Source: Callipepla californica brunnescens (taxonomy: Eukaryota; Chordata; Aves; Galliformes; Odontophoridae). From it: a DNA stretch of 64,000 nucleotides. Below, piece by piece: positions 1 to 13,739 of this stretch. The position numbers and the translations under genes are program-made. A model generated the notes under the pieces. That model had not been told where the DNA came from. It did no database searches and saw only the letters and a list, made by a program, of their open reading frames with translations. Where the stretch lies: NCBI GenBank assembly GCA_023055505.1, contig JALIRH010000003.1, forward strand, positions 32,180,842 to 32,244,841, read 5' to 3'. Within the stretch, counting starts at the first letter, position 1. Every line of letters begins with the position of its first letter.

Positions 1-3000
1 GCATGTCAATCTCTTGTTAATTTAATTTATGCTTTGAGAAGGTGAGAGATAAGATACACTTTTCTCTGTGCAGAAATGTTGGCATGATTCAGAACAGAAG
101 AATTCTTTCAAGCTAGGAAGGTAAAAGTTGTGTGCCTGTGGAGAGTTTGTGCTTAATCATACAGCTGGATGTTTGCTGTGTTTTGAAATGCTGGCTTTGC
201 CCTAAGTCAGCTATGTCAAGCACAGGTCAGTAGGAGTCAACTACTTGTGTGAGCCTTGCCATCAATACGAACACCAAGGCTTGGTGAAGGGAAAATGAGG
301 CATATGCTAGCAGTTCATAATTAGGGTGGGGTCCAGATGAGGTGCCTCAGCTAATCTAACAAGCTTTTGCTGAAAGAGGTAGTTTGGTTCCATCTTTCTT
401 CTGGCAGTATTCTCTTGCTTCTTGTGCCAGTTCTCAGCTCACTGACCAAATGATTAGGTATCAATCACTACCCTGCTGAAAAACTTCCCTGACAGAATAG
501 CTCATCTTTTATCCTGTCAGTGTAGCGGCACAAGGGTAGATCCATCTGAGGGGCTTTCAGAGAAAGCTTGGCTGTGAGTCAGATAAGCAGTTGTTTATCT
601 TATAGGACTAGTTAAAAAACAAAATCTGAGTGGTTCAGTAATCTATAAGAACTTGGACGAAGTTAGAAGCATCTCAGACTCTTACATAAGAGGAATTGGG
701 TGTCTGTATTAGTTTTTAAGCAAAGCTTCTCCTAATGTTGCTTGTAGTGTGAGAATGCAAACTGTTGTAATGATGTTAAGTGTTAATCCCTCGATACAAG
801 AGGAGGTTGTTTGCTGTTAGCCCAGTAGGGCTGTAATGGTAACTTTTTGGGGCTGATAATTTATCTCTAGACTTGTCTGTTTTTGATTTTTTTTCTCTCA
901 AGCTAGAGAAACTAGTAGACTTAAGGCATCTTTTTTCAGTTGTTGCCATTTTAACTGCCAGTAGGCTAGTGACAGAATAAACATGAATAAACAAAACTTA
1001 CTGTTTAAGAATGTTCCAAATACTAACTTAGTTGTAAAATCATTTTGTACATGAAATTGCCTTAGTAGTTTGTACTGGTGTTTTGCTCAATCTAGTTTTG
1101 TCATTTATATGGGTGAGCAAAGTATAATAAGCAGCTGTAAATTTCAGAAATGCCAATAATGTGGTTTGTCTTGAAAATTCACACAGATGATGAAGAATCT
1201 TTCATCTCCAAGTAGCTAACACCAATAGCTGTTTATATTATATATTTATATTATATATATTATATTTTATATACTAAGGAGTATATGGGCTTTCAGTCAC
1301 AGTAAAAGTGAAGGGATCAACAGCTTGCAATTGGAAAAGGTAGATTCTGATCCTGTTCACAATTCTGCATTTTTCCTTTCACGTATATTGCTCCAGGCTT
1401 GTTTAGCTTGTTAAGCAATCAAGACTGGCTTTTGTTTTCTCAGCTTTTTCTGCTGAGTTGTTGAACTTGACCAGCTTGGTAAAGGAGCTATGAAGCAGCA
1501 GTAGCAAGACTAAGGTGATTTTTCTCTTAAAATTACTGAAACATCATTATTTTAATGCCATGTATGTTTTTTTTCCTTGCTCTTGTGATTTCTCTTTTAA
1601 AAGAATACAGCTGGGAGGCAGCCAACAGATGTAGGTACTCAGTAGATCAAACAGAAGGGGACCAGAAAATGAGGATAGCATATATGCTTTTAAGAGTGGT
1701 GATGATGTACTTCAGGGCATGTTCCCTACCACTGGAACAACTGCGTCTTGCACACAAGAGGCCTCAGTTTAGGCCATGTTCCTGAGGGCAATGGCAGCTT
1801 CCAGTTCTTGTACTGCTGGTATGCTTGAGCATCCAAGTAGACTGGAAGAAAGTAGCCCTTCAAAAGGTGTGTAATGGTGAAAATCTTGCTTCCGACAAGC
1901 AAAAGAGCAGTGGAAAAGCTTTGTTGGGCTGTATAGCATCAGAAATAACTAGGAGATGGATGAGATCTTCTGCAAGAGCTTGAAGGTTCAAGAGCCCTGT
2001 GTATATTGAAAGAGGGGCAGGAAGAACTCACGTCAGGTTGCAAAATGGAGGCTTCCACAGAGGTGAAGGCTGGGAGCTCATGGCTTCTTGACATTAGGGG
2101 AGATTTCTGTATCTCATGCATGTGTGCATTTGTCAGATAAGTTCACTGCACTGGAAGAAGAGAAATAGTTAGAAGCTCTGTACAGCGCAGCTTTGGACTG
2201 GTACTAGGCATGAGCAGCAAGTGGTAGTAATGGGGAGGCTGTTTCCTGCGGGAGGCAGAGGCCACCATCTGAGCTATTATCTTGCTGCTTCTTGGCAGCT
2301 CAGGTCAGGGATGTTCTGGAGAGACTGCTACTGAAGTGTATTTCACTGTCATGCAACTGAACCCTACACCTCTTTCACTTAAGACTAATGGATCTAGCCA
2401 AGGGATACCTGGAGCTTTTCAAACACAATCATGTGGCTTTTGGAGTGAGAGATGAAGGCACAGGAGACCCAGTGGTTTTTCTTGCTCCTTGAGCCCTTCC
2501 TTACCATGGAGAAGAATAAACAGATCCTTCCTGTTCATAACCAGCTAGTTGCCCAGCTGGCATCAACAGTGAGGATTTGGGCATGTGAAGAGTGGGAGCA
2601 ACTGTGTCCCCCGTGACTATGGGATGGTGGTACTGGGGATGCTGAGAGGACATGAGCCAAAAGCAGAATCTCAGTACTGGACTAGTACTAGACATTCTCT
2701 TTTGAACAGGGTGTGGGGTTCAAGTAGAAAATCCTGCAGCAATTTCAATCTGTCCCAAGAGGCTGCCTGGATTTGAAGGTGTGGGCCTGCAGTTCACATA
2801 GGATAGCAGTGGTGTTCCTTTAGCTGTGTGGGGGGGTCTGCTGGGACCCATTTAGCCCTAACCTATCAGATGATAGAGCTAAATGTGAAAGTACAATGAA
2901 ACTGAGGTAATAATGGTTTGCTTCATCCAGAAAGGTGATGCCCTCTTCTCCTGTCTCTCAGCATCTGCTGCTCACACTGTACTAACTTGAGCAGACCCAC

Positions 3001-6000
3001 TTCATAAGCTGATGCAGTACATAAAGCTGGCAGAGAGCTAACCTAGCAAAAAGCAGGCAGTTTTCTGCTGCAGTAATGAGCTGAATTAGCTTAGCGAGGC
3101 TCTAATGAGGGCTAGGTTGATGGTCCCTCTGCTCTTTCTCGTGCTGTTCTTTCCCTTTTACATACCCTCAATCTAAGTGGGGTTCTGCCCAAAGGGCATA
3201 GTTTGAGGTCACATTAATGCAGTGTGAGCAAAGAAATACTGATCAGCAGCCTGTTCAGAGCAGGAGCTCTGAGTTTGAGGTCTGTACTCTGTCAGGAAAA
3301 AATCATATATGTACACGTGTAGTCAGTCTCGTTATAGGGAAGCAGCTCTCCTCTAAGGAGGTGGGAGGGATTGTCCTGAGAGTGACATCGCTAATTGGAT
3401 CTTTGTTTCAAAAATTGGAAATGTATATTTTATCCCCATGGAGAATTTTTGCCAGAATGAATCTGTTATTTTTTTCCCCATACCTTGCTTTTTCCACCCA
3501 GCTTCACTAATGAGAAAAAAGTTTTGTGTAGCTGTTGCTTGACTAGGGTAGGGTACTGTTGGTATCTCCAGCAGATCAAACTGACTGCATTCTGAGTAAT
3601 GTTAAAAGCTAGTTTCAATACAGTCTATAATTATGACTGCACAGTAGGTATGGCTTCTAATTTTGGAAGCTGGATCTTGCTAGTCTTCAGTTTTACAATA
3701 CTTTCCTTTGACTAGTCAACAGCATAGTGGCATAGAACAGTTGAGAAGAAAAAATGAGTTATTGTGATAGTGTTAAGTCTTAATCCTTTCAATTTTATCT
3801 TAGTATCTATGGTTTAGGATATAGTTTAGGATTTATATATATATATAAATATATAGTTTAGGATTTTAGGAGTGTAGGTGGGAGTAAAGGAATGGAGTGC
3901 CGGTGCATCTAGTCTTTTAAGGTCAGTAATAAAGGGGTTTGGTCTATTGCCATCATAGTGTGACTGTAGGCATCAAACATGCATATGAAAATTGCTTTAA
4001 TATCAAATAGACCTGGTAGGATTGATTCAGAACAAGATACAGTAGCATTTTTGAAGCAGTAATAGGGCTCACACAAGCAAATCTGCACCTATAAAAGAAT
4101 ATTTTACTGTACAGATAGTGGTTTTTCCATAAATAGCTTTTGTTAGACTTGTCTACCTTGAACACCAAGGCTGTCTAGACAATTCAAGTGCTGTCTGTAC
4201 TAAGGAACAAAATGGCTAAATCCACTGTGCATATTAAGAGTCCATTTAGATGATGAAATAACTTTTGTTACTGAACATGGACCATTTCCATAAGCTTATT
4301 TTCTAGTAAACACTCAAAAAACCAACAGAATTAGCAGCTTAGTTTTTTTAAAGTGTTTTTCAGTGTAATTTAAAATGTATAAGTGGCTGTAGTTAAGGTA
4401 TACATCTGTAATGTGATATGTGACTACTTTTTTAATGGAGGAACTGAATTATTCATTTACACTTAGCAAGCCATGCAGTTTGGCATGTGTTTGTAGCAGT
4501 TGTTTTCAGTATTTTGAGTGATTTTCTCTTAAATTAATTCATGCAATTATTATTAGAAGGAGGAAAAAAAAAAACAACTCCTGATGAAGGCCTTTCTGCC
4601 TTGTTTGGGCAGTGTTTGTGTAGCAAGTCTGGTTAGGGAACAGATTTGGCCAAATTCTGTTCTACCCACGTAGTGGGTAAAAGAGAGGGTCTGAGTGTTA
4701 GTAGTATTTCAAATCATTGGCGTTTGCAGAAGTTGTTGTCAGAAAGAGGTTTAACTTGAACTAGTGGTGGTGCTTAGCTAACAAGAGGATTTTAAAATCT
4801 TGGGTGCTGTTCTAATTTTGTTTTTAAATTTGTGCCCTGGTTACTCGTTTTTAAATGAACTTTTAAATCGGTGAATTAGTGATTTACGTGCACAGGTGTT
4901 TTTTGCTGTTGTTAATATATTTGGTTCTTGGATTTTTTAATGTACTGATAGAGAATAAGCCTCACACAGGTGACGTAAGGTATCTGTCATGCTGTTACAG
5001 AGATATACCAATCCCTCTGTCCGGGGGAAAAAATAAAGCTTACTAGTGTTTAAACATGAGCATAGAAAAGAAGAAAGGAAAGCAGAAGCCAAAGATGGGA
5101 GATGTCCAGGTACGAATGTTCCATCCCATAGGGCAGAGGCAGCAGACAAAACTGTTGGGGGAAAGAGATGCCTTTCTATTAGTGTCTTCTGATGAAAACC
5201 AGAAGATGGTGATGAGAGGAACTAATGGGAATCTTTGAGACCAGTAAAAAAATTGAACCCATTTGAGCAACTGGGGAAGGGTACCACCTTAACTACAGAA
5301 TCCAAACCACAGATCTACTGCTTACCTGGTGATGTCTTGATAGGAACAGGATAAATCCTGTTCTTTTCCATGGTTTATGATTTAATCTACCCATATTTAT
5401 TTTTCTGTTCTGTTTGTGTTGATCACACAGCAATAGAGAGAATCTGCAGGGAGACATTCAAATGTTGAAGTTTCCTCCATGCTACGGCAGGGTGGCATCA
5501 TTAATGTGAGAACTGATATTGCAGAATCATTCTTCAGTTAGATCTCTCAGTAGATCTTGAGTAATATGGAACCCAGTAGGTAGATTGCACTGCTCTGAGG
5601 TTTATTTGTAATAGTTTCCAAGCGGCTCATTGAGATGAGCTGAGGATGCAGGACTCTGCCTAAACATGTTTTGCTGTTAATAGAGGATCTTAGACTCAGC
5701 TGGGTTTAAGTTCAGAGCTGAACGGGAGGTGACTGTTTATTGAACATTTTCTATTGATCATCAGTAGACACACTAAATGAATACTTGTATGTGACCTCCA
5801 GCAATCTACTAAAGAAAGCTGGCATCAATAATTTATAGGATAACTTGTATTAAAATTAACTCCTTCAGGTAAAATGTACCTGGATTGAATTTTAACACTT
5901 GTTTTAACACTAAATTTGGATTTCTAATCTGATCTTTCTTTCCTCTGAAATAGGTGACTGTCTGGTGCCGTGCCAAACTAGATTTAGCCAGAGTGGAACA

Positions 6001-6581
6001 TCCTGTTAGATGTACATAAACTCAGAGGGTTTAAGATAAATGTTTAAAATCTTAGGAAGCTCTGTTCAAAATGAATTTTTTCTTTAAAGTATATCAAATG
6101 CTCCTTTTTTTTGCTGTACAAATTCAATAGCAGTGGGAGAGTACTGCATAAGACCTGAAACAGGAGAGGAAATGATTGATGGTATGGATGTTTGCTAAAT
6201 ATCTAATAATGAATTGCAATGAAAATATGTTACATAAAGTTAACATGCCAAACAAATTAGGACTTGCTTCCAGAGGCAGTAAACCAATTTGTAGAGGTTA
6301 CCAGTGGACTTGAGGGCTAGCTAAATTGCCAAAACTAATTGCAGTGACACATAAATACATGTTTTATATCATTGTTTGTGTATTACTGTGAAATGTTTGC
6401 GTTTATTGACAACTTCAATTCTAATGCTTATACAATGAGGAAACAAGCTACAATCTTACTGTAATGCATTTGAAGTGGTCATGCTTTTAACAGCTTACTG
6501 GTCTCAAAATTAGTTACAGCTGTTAAGATAAACTGTTGCATTTAATAATTTGATTTTTTTTTTCATTTTTTCTAATTGTAG
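1..6581 (+). other. Intron of GGPS1 (5' end outside window), no gene seen
   Basis: This stretch precedes an exon that begins in phase 1 and has a good polypyrimidine tract, so it must be intronic. No codon run resembling the GGPS1 N-terminus and no CpG island is present, which places the promoter and first exon outside. It is AT-rich and unique-looking, with short TA-rich tracts near 1230-1275 and 3833-3860. The open frames, all under 100 codons, have no recognisable protein similarity. Confidence 0.85.
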
Positions 6582-8641
6582 GCAAGCAAGTAAGAACCAA
6601 ACTGTCACAGGCCTTCAATCACTGGCTTAATGTTCCAGAAGATAAAATACAGGTACTCGCTAATTATTTTTGCAAGGCTCTTACCTTTCTTCCAAAATGA
6701 TCAATAACAGATCGTTCTTAGTGTAACGTACTTAAGACTTCTGATCATTTACAATACATCATTCCTGAGTACAGTGGAGTGCAGCTTAAAGAAAGTAACT
6801 TCACTGCAAAGCTTTGGCTATGTTTTAACATTAAAGTAACAGTTACTATGACTTGTGTGAAGTAGAATAGTTACTTGTTTTCCAAGTAAGCTCAACCTTC
6901 TGAGTGGTAGGAGTAGCTCCTCTAGTTACCTACTTCAGTTATTAACAATGGGAATAAGTTTTCAATGACTTGCAAAACAAACTAGACAGGCTATTAAATG
7001 CAAAATTTTGGCTAGCCAAAAAATTGGCCGAACCTGTACACCTCTGTATCCAAGGTAATATAAGGAATTGAAGTAACTTTGTTTTTTTGACAGTCACCTG
7101 GTCCCTAAATAATTTCATTGATGTCAGGTAGACCAGTAGTGTTTGTGAAGGATAGGTTAGGTGTGATGCTTCATAGTGCTCAAGTAACAAAATCTGTCTG
7201 TTGAAAGTTATACTGCGGGAGCCACTGATGGGTTAGGCTTGGTTTGTAAGAAAGCATGCTGTTCTGTACTGGTCTGCTTTCATTATGAAGTGCAGTTTTC
7301 TCACTTCCTCAGACAACTTCCAACATGGTTTTTTTTCTGCTTTCTGAACTTCTTCCTCCCTCACTTTCGATCCTAAAATATTTTTGACTCTTTTCTTTAA
7401 ATGGTAATTCATGAGATAATTTGCAGTCATGAGGCATGTTTTAAGTTACTTCAACTTTAAATGTCTAGAAACTGCAGGAAATCACGAGACTAAGTGATAT
7501 GAAATAAGCCTATTCTAGCATTTCTCATTAGCCTATCTAACGAGTTCACAGGGAAACATTCCTGATAGTACTGAGAGTGACATAATAGACTAAATCAATA
7601 TTCAGAAAAATAGATATTACGAAGTTGCTTTTTATAAGTACTCGATCCTTCATGATCCTAAAGACAACTATCTTTACAAGTTAAAGTAGGCCTCACTTCT
7701 GGCTCAGAGATGAGTAATTAGTGCTCGAATAGCTTGCTCTTGAATTCATTATCTTGGGTAAGCAAACGATTAGATTGCTGAGTTTCAGGTTTTAAGCTTT
7801 AGGATGGTGGTTACTGAATGCGAGATGATTATCTCCTGCATTTTTTCCAGCAGCAAACTATTTTCTCTTCTTGTAATAGGTTATCATTGAAGTGACAGAG
7901 ATGTTGCACAACGCAAGCCTACTTGTGGATGATATTGAAGACAACTCAAAGCTACGTCGGGGATTTCCAGTGGCACACAGTATCTATGGAATTCCATCTG
8001 TAATCAACTGTGCTAATTATGTGTATTTCCTTGGCTTAGAGAAGGTTTTAACCCTTAATCACCCAGATGCTGTTAAAGTTTTTACCCGTCAGCTACTGGA
8101 ACTCCATAAAGGGCAAGGCTTGGACATTTACTGGAGGGATACCTACACCTGCCCCACAGAAGATGAATACAAAGCTATGGTACTGCAAAAGACAGGAGGT
8201 CTCTTTGGATTAGCTGTAGGCCTCATGCAGCTCTTCTCAAATTATAAGAAAGACTTAAAACCACTTCTTAACACGCTTGGTCTCTTCTTCCAAATAAGGG
8301 ATGATTATGCCAACTTGCACTCCAAAGAATATAGTGAGAACAAGAGTTTTTGTGAAGACTTAACTGAGGGAAAGTTCTCATTCCCAACCATTCATGCAAT
8401 TTGGTCAAAACCTGAAAGTACACAGGTGCAAAACATCTTACGTCAAAGGACAGAAAACATAGATATTAAAAAATACTGTGTGCATTACCTTGAAAATGTG
8501 GGTTCATTTGAGTACACTCGGAATACGTTGAAAGAGCTTGAGTCTGAAGCCTATAAACAAATTGAATCGCTTGGGGGAAACCCTGAGCTCGTAGCACTCG
8601 TGGAACAACTGAGCAAAATGTTCAAAGAAAATGACAGTTGA
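6582..8641 (+). CDS. GGPS1: GGPS1, geranylgeranyl diphosphate synthase 1 (3' two coding exons; 5' end outside window)
   Basis: The enzyme condenses farnesyl diphosphate with isopentenyl diphosphate to make geranylgeranyl diphosphate for protein prenylation, in the cytosol. Two exons are read: 6582-6652 (acceptor ag at 6580-6581, donor gtactc) and 7880-8641 (acceptor ag at 7878-7879, TGA at 8639-8641). They join in phase and correspond to residues 24-300 of the 300-residue mammalian protein. Visible motifs are the first aspartate-rich motif DDIED (about 64-68), which binds Mg-diphosphate, the following KLRRG, and the second aspartate motif DDYAN (about 188-192). The C-terminus matches the family's usual end. 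The first coding exon (about 23 residues, ending in the first base of Gly24) was not found in 1-6581, so it should lie left of the window. The 6653-7879 intron holds nothing recognisable. The long frame of the last exon starts inside the protein, so no initiator should be placed there. Identification is very secure. Confidence 0.97.
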
Positions 8642-8969
8642 TATCTCCCGGGGATGAATGGGATAATGAGGTTATCTGAAAGGTGTGATAGTCAGTCTCA
8701 CTTAATGCTGTTTATTGTGTTGCCTCGTGGCAGAGATTTCTGTTGAAAATAAGTTTGATCATTGATATTGAAATGTACCTTATCTATACAATCTTAATTG
8801 TAACTGCTTGCAGCTGTCTTCAGAACATATACTAGAACTGAAACAAAAGAACAGAAACAAACTTTGAATCTGGATTTTTACACAACCATTGGCATTACTT
8901 CAGCCCTAGACATCTCACAGGTTACAGTATATCTCCAAGACTGCTGTAAGTTTCTGGCTGAAATTCTGT

Positions 8970-8980
8970 ATTAAATTAAA
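8970..8980 (+). terminator. GGPS1: Candidate GGPS1 polyadenylation signal (overlapping ATTAAA pair)
   Basis: Two overlapping ATTAAA hexamers lie about 330 bases after the GGPS1 stop. A GT-rich stretch follows at about 9004-9019, the expected arrangement for cleavage near 8990-9000. Longer 3' UTRs using later signals (for example ATTAAA near 9405) cannot be excluded. Confidence 0.5.
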
Positions 8981-10600
8981 TTTAGTCAACCTGATCGACC
9001 CAAGTGGCTTGTGTGTTTCTAAACAACACTTGTAAAACAAAATATACAGTGTTAAATAACAAAAAATGCTTGCAACCTCAGTGCATATACTAGTGCTGCA
9101 TTATAAATGTTAGAGTTGTGAAGATCAGATAGATCTGAATGTCCTCAGTTTTAATGTGAGTATTCTGTCCAGTATCTGAGAATAACTCAGGGGAGTATGA
9201 ACTGTAAAAAAAATGCTGTATCTCCAAATGAGGCTAATGTTTGGACTGAGATGGGAGTTTAATAGGGACTTCTGTGTATCTCAGAGAAAAATCTCCATCA
9301 CTTTGGTGCTTGAGTTTGCTACTTATTCCAGTTCTGCATTCAATAACTTCAGTTGACTGGCTTTTGATTTTTTCTAAGCAGTCCAATATTTTATAATGTG
9401 TAAGCATTAAATCTCAAACATATAACTGCAAATAGAAACATAGTAAACTGCTACTAGGAACTGAATGGAATTCATAGCAGGTAGCTTTAAGGTGCTGTGA
9501 GTTATGCTGGTTTTTCTAATCTTTTATTTTGATTGAGCAAGTTTTCTAGGAGCTGATTCAGGATTCAGATTTCATAGCTTTCGTGTTCTAAATTCGAATC
9601 AGGAGGCATGTTGTAGTTATCTCCACAAAGACAAACTGAAATGTAGTGTCTTGTTTTATGAGCTGTAATCAATTTTGTTAATTGCTTAAGTACTGTTTTT
9701 AAATGATGTAGACAGACATACCTGTGTGGCACTGAGAACTTGGTCAGTAAAGTAGCCTGAAAAATGACAAAAATATCTACTCACATGTATACACACAATA
9801 CAGAAATGTTTATTTCCTAGCTGAGGGGGGCTTTAACCAGGTTCAGTTCTTTTCATATTTGTAGCCATACAAAGCTTTGTGATGTAGGGAAGTGGTGGTT
9901 CAGCTTAAAGGTGGGACTGGTGCTATAAGCAGTGGTATTAAGCTGACAGCATGCTGTCACAGCACACTCTGAAAAGAAATGTCCAGAGATACTTAGATTC
10001 TAACAGCTGAAGAAAGTTGTGTGCATCTATCTATCTGTTCACTTACTGTACCTGCAAACAGGGAGAGTCACTGCCTCAGCCCACTAAGAAAACTAACCAA
10101 AGAACATTGCTGTAATGTTTTCCTTTGGCAAGCCTTGTGATTATTCCAGAAGTAATTAAGCATGGAAAAAATTGGGATGACTGCTTATAGTCATTGTTAT
10201 TAGTCATTAGTGTACTTATAGGTGATGGCTTATTCCTTTTATCTGTATGCTGAGGAGGGTTCTTTGATTCTGCTCTGTGATTAGCCACAGAATAGCACCC
10301 TATTTACTGAGTGGATTGATTGCTGGGAACGGATAGCTTAAAGTTGGTGAAAGGTGTCTTTAATTTAATGTTAATGACAGTAAGCTGTATTATTTCCTAA
10401 CTCAAAGTGCTTAGTAGCAAGCCTGTAAATTCCTAGTCTTTTGATTGGAAAAAATACCATCTGTAGCAAAGTGCAATATTTTGTGCCGTGCCTTGGGAGT
10501 TTGTAAGCACTGCTGCAGCTGATGCTGAATGGGGGAGAGCACTGAAAAATCTGTTGCCAGGAGAATCTCCTAGTCTTACTCTGAAATATGCCCTTGTGCC

Positions 10601-10652
10601 TATTGGATATTACAGCTAGTAATAGTATTGGATATTGGATATTACAGCTAGT
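10601..10652. repeat. 20-bp direct duplication
   Basis: The 20-base unit TATTGGATATTACAGCTAGT occurs at 10601-10620 and again, identically, at 10633-10652. The intervening 12 bases contain a further partial copy (ATTGGA). It looks like a local slippage duplication, with no gene association. Confidence 0.85.
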
Positions 10653-10837
10653 GCACTTAGTAGCATATCATTTTTGCTCAGTTGCTGGCTATAAATAGTA
10701 TTGTATAATCAAACTTTCTCAGTGAGGTAGGGTTTTTATCTTCAGACTTTTATATTAGCTAACATTTCTACTGTTTATTCCTTAATTTATTCTGGCAACT
10801 TATCACAGTGTTTATTCTAATATTGTATCATCCAGTA

Positions 10838-11060
10838 ATCGTAGAATTGTTGCATCATAGTACGGCTTGGGTTGGAAGGGACCTCAAAGCCCACCAGCCC
10901 TACACCCTGTTGTGGGCAGAGCTGCCACCTGCTGTTTGAGGCTGCCCAGGGCCCCATCCAACCTGCCCTTGGGCATCTCTGGGGACAGGATATCCGCAGC
11001 TTCTCTGGGCAACCTGTGCCAGTGCCCCCCCACCCTCTGAGTAAAGAGTTTTGCCCTTTA
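10838..11060 (-). mobile_element. CR1 LINE fragment (3' end, minus orientation)
   Basis: The plus strand reads as the reverse complement of the avian CR1 3' region. It starts with the GTAGAATTGTTGCATCATAG-type terminal repeat, then GGTTTGGGTTGGAAGGGACC-like sequence and the block meaning 'GGCTGCCCAGGGCC...'. No reverse-transcriptase frame survives. This is a typical 5'-truncated, inactive copy. Confidence 0.88.
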
Positions 11061-13739
11061 ATTTTCTCATATTAACTTTTCAGTTTAGTATGCAAACCTT
11101 AAGAAACTCGGTTCACAGTTGTGCAGTTTGCAGTGTACCTCACAGAACACAAAGGATTAACTGTTTATCACCTGGTCATCCCTTTTCCTCTCAAACCTTT
11201 CTAATAAACTTTCATGTGCCTGCCTCTCACACTTCAAGCCTGAGTGGCATTTTCTGTCACTTGACTTACTGCTGGGGAGGTGCATATAGTACATGTTAGA
11301 TGAACTGCACCAAGCACACCTCCTTTCTGTTGTGGTCTGCTGCACTAGGAGTGCTGTGCTACATACTTATCTCTTACCTTTACTGTTATTCTGTGTGTCA
11401 TGAACAAATAAACTCTGAACTCACAATCCTTTATTTAACTGCAGAGACTGGTTTTTAGAACCTAACCTTTCCAAAGTTTGTTCTGCAGCAAGATATGATC
11501 TCTAATTAGTTAAAACATATAATTGCTATTATCCTTATCGCTGTTCTCCTGCAAGTCTGTTACTTGGTTATTTTTATCTACGTTCCTCTGTTCTTGCAGT
11601 TGTGATAGAAATGCTGCCTGGCACCATCCCATGTACAAATCCAGTTCTTTATTCCAGCCTGGCTCTAAAATAGTTTTATTAATAAAAGGTGTAGGTAATG
11701 GGAGGGAAAAGCTTAATCTGCAAAGCAAATGTGAATTTGTGTAAAACGGTGGAGGAATGAGATTCATGAGAAATTGATTAGAAATGGTAGAGGTTAGGAC
11801 CTGATAAGTATCAAATCAGATACTTACTACTGAGTCTATTATTTGAGATGTGATGGTTATTACTGATTAGCAGCTGATGTGTGTGCAGGCATGAGCTTCT
11901 GATGCTAGTGGTAACAGTGCTGTCATGCAAATTGTTGCACTTTCCCCAGCGTGCTACACATAGCTTTAATTCTGTATTCTTATTTGTATCTATTGTATAT
12001 TATATCTTTGTTCTATCATGATCTCATTGTTCTACATTTCAAGTTTAGTATTTACTATCCTGTTTCTATTGCTTGCTCAGTACTTTCATGGTCATTCTTT
12101 TCCTTGTGTATTTCTGTTCTGCTAATAATACTGTAGCACATACAGTACCTTCAAACTTTTTTTTTGTTCCAGGACAGACCAAGTAAACTTTAAATGCTGA
12201 CTTCTCCTGTGCCTTCACAAGAGCAACCCAAGATTTTCTGCAATCTAGAAATGCTAGAAGCTTCTTTTCCAAGAAGCTTGTAATATCTTACATTGCCATA
12301 CATTATTTTGTCCGTCCCATGTAGTTGGAGCCGCTTTACCTTTCTTTACAACTTGCTTTCAATGCTTAATTTGCTTTGGTGGTAATGCTCATTAGGTGTG
12401 TCTGTGAAACAGTTTAACTTGCTAACCTGAGGGAAGAGAAGTTATTATTTTTTTTCCTCTCTGAATTAATGAATTATTCTGCTCAGCAAAACCTTCCTGA
12501 ATGCCAAAGCTGGCAGCTGGATGGGGTAAAAGCAGAGTCAGGGAAGGGATGTGAGGGGGTGAGAATACCTATTTTAGGCTCTTGAGTCTGCCTCGTGTAA
12601 TTCCACCTCGTTTTGCAGCATCCCATTCACTTTGTTAGGAAAGGCAAAAGTGTGTACGGTTTCCCGGTGCTTCCCTTCTTGCTTTCCAAATGTAATGTAA
12701 GAGATAGTAAAGTTATAACTTATTCTGACAGTTATGTAAATAACTTGAATATATCATCTCAAGATTTCAATTAAAAGTACAGATAAAGACTACGCTGTTC
12801 CATTACTAATTTTCTTTCTCTGACAGGTTTTCTATTCTTGAAGCCAAGGAAAAGTGTTATCTGTTACGTGCTGACTTGACTTGAAACTCAATATTCACAT
12901 CCTTCCTGGATAAATCCTATCAGACCTCAGCACCACAATTTACCTTTTCTGCAGTGTTTTCTTTTAAATGACTTTACAATGAAACTTGGTAAAAAGAAAT
13001 AGGAATAGATCATTGTTTTAATGCTGACTTCCTTCTTTAAAGCTGGTCAGTGTTACAGCAGAGAATCAAGGACTTTGTGCTTAGATGTTAATTTGGGGAT
13101 GGTTATTTTAATTGAGTCATTCCATGCTTTTCTTAATCTTTATGTACATGCTCGCTCTTGTCACTGAGCCTAATGGTTCAGCTTGTGGGGCAGGAGTAAT
13201 CCAGAATTCGTGGATCCACTCCTAAAGCCACAGAAGGACTGTTGTAGTTGACTGAGAAGCCTATTGCTACTTGTGTTCGTATCATTTTGGGGGTGAGGTG
13301 GGAACGTACAGGTCAAAGTAAAAACCACATGAAGGAGAAATCCTCAGTGAGGAGAGGAAAGTGTAGAGCAGGAATTACTTCCCTTTGTAAGAACATATGC
13401 ACTTTCTAATGCTGCCCAGAGTTGAATGGTAGCTTCCAAATACAATCAGAGGAGGAGAGCATGATGTACTTCTCTGTGTGTACGTGAAGTAAAGTAGTAA
13501 TTCATAGTGGAGAGCTTACATTCGTGTTTTATTTGGTTGATTTCAAGGTCAGTACTCTCCAATAAATAAAAACACGGAGAGCCAGGTGGGAAAGTGATTG
13601 GTTATGATTGCAGGGCTGGCTGGAAATCCAGCCAGGTTCCTTTCCAACTGAAAACGCCTCAGGCAATTTCAGACTAGTGTACCTAACAAAGAGGAAAAAC
13701 CTAAGTAACTCTTATTTCCCATTCATAATCGGGATGAAT

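Larger units (their letters stand above)
9021..13739. other. GGPS1-TBCE intergenic region, no gene seen
   Basis: Apart from a CR1 fragment at about 10838-11060 and a short duplicated block at 10601-10652, I see no coding exon with a recognisable protein, no CpG island and no RNA gene. The first part may be additional GGPS1 3' UTR. Confidence 0.6.

Noticed and set aside
5056..5238. Possible first coding exon of GGPS1 ending GATGTCCAG|GTACGA
   Set aside because: The encoded residues (MSIEKKKGKQ...) do not resemble the conserved GGPS1 N-terminus, and the phase does not give Gly24.
7892..8641. A free-standing GGPS1 starting at 7892
   Set aside because: The codon there is GTG (Val52) inside the last exon. 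Upstream in-phase sequence to the acceptor at 7880, and the exon at 6582-6652, complete the conserved protein.
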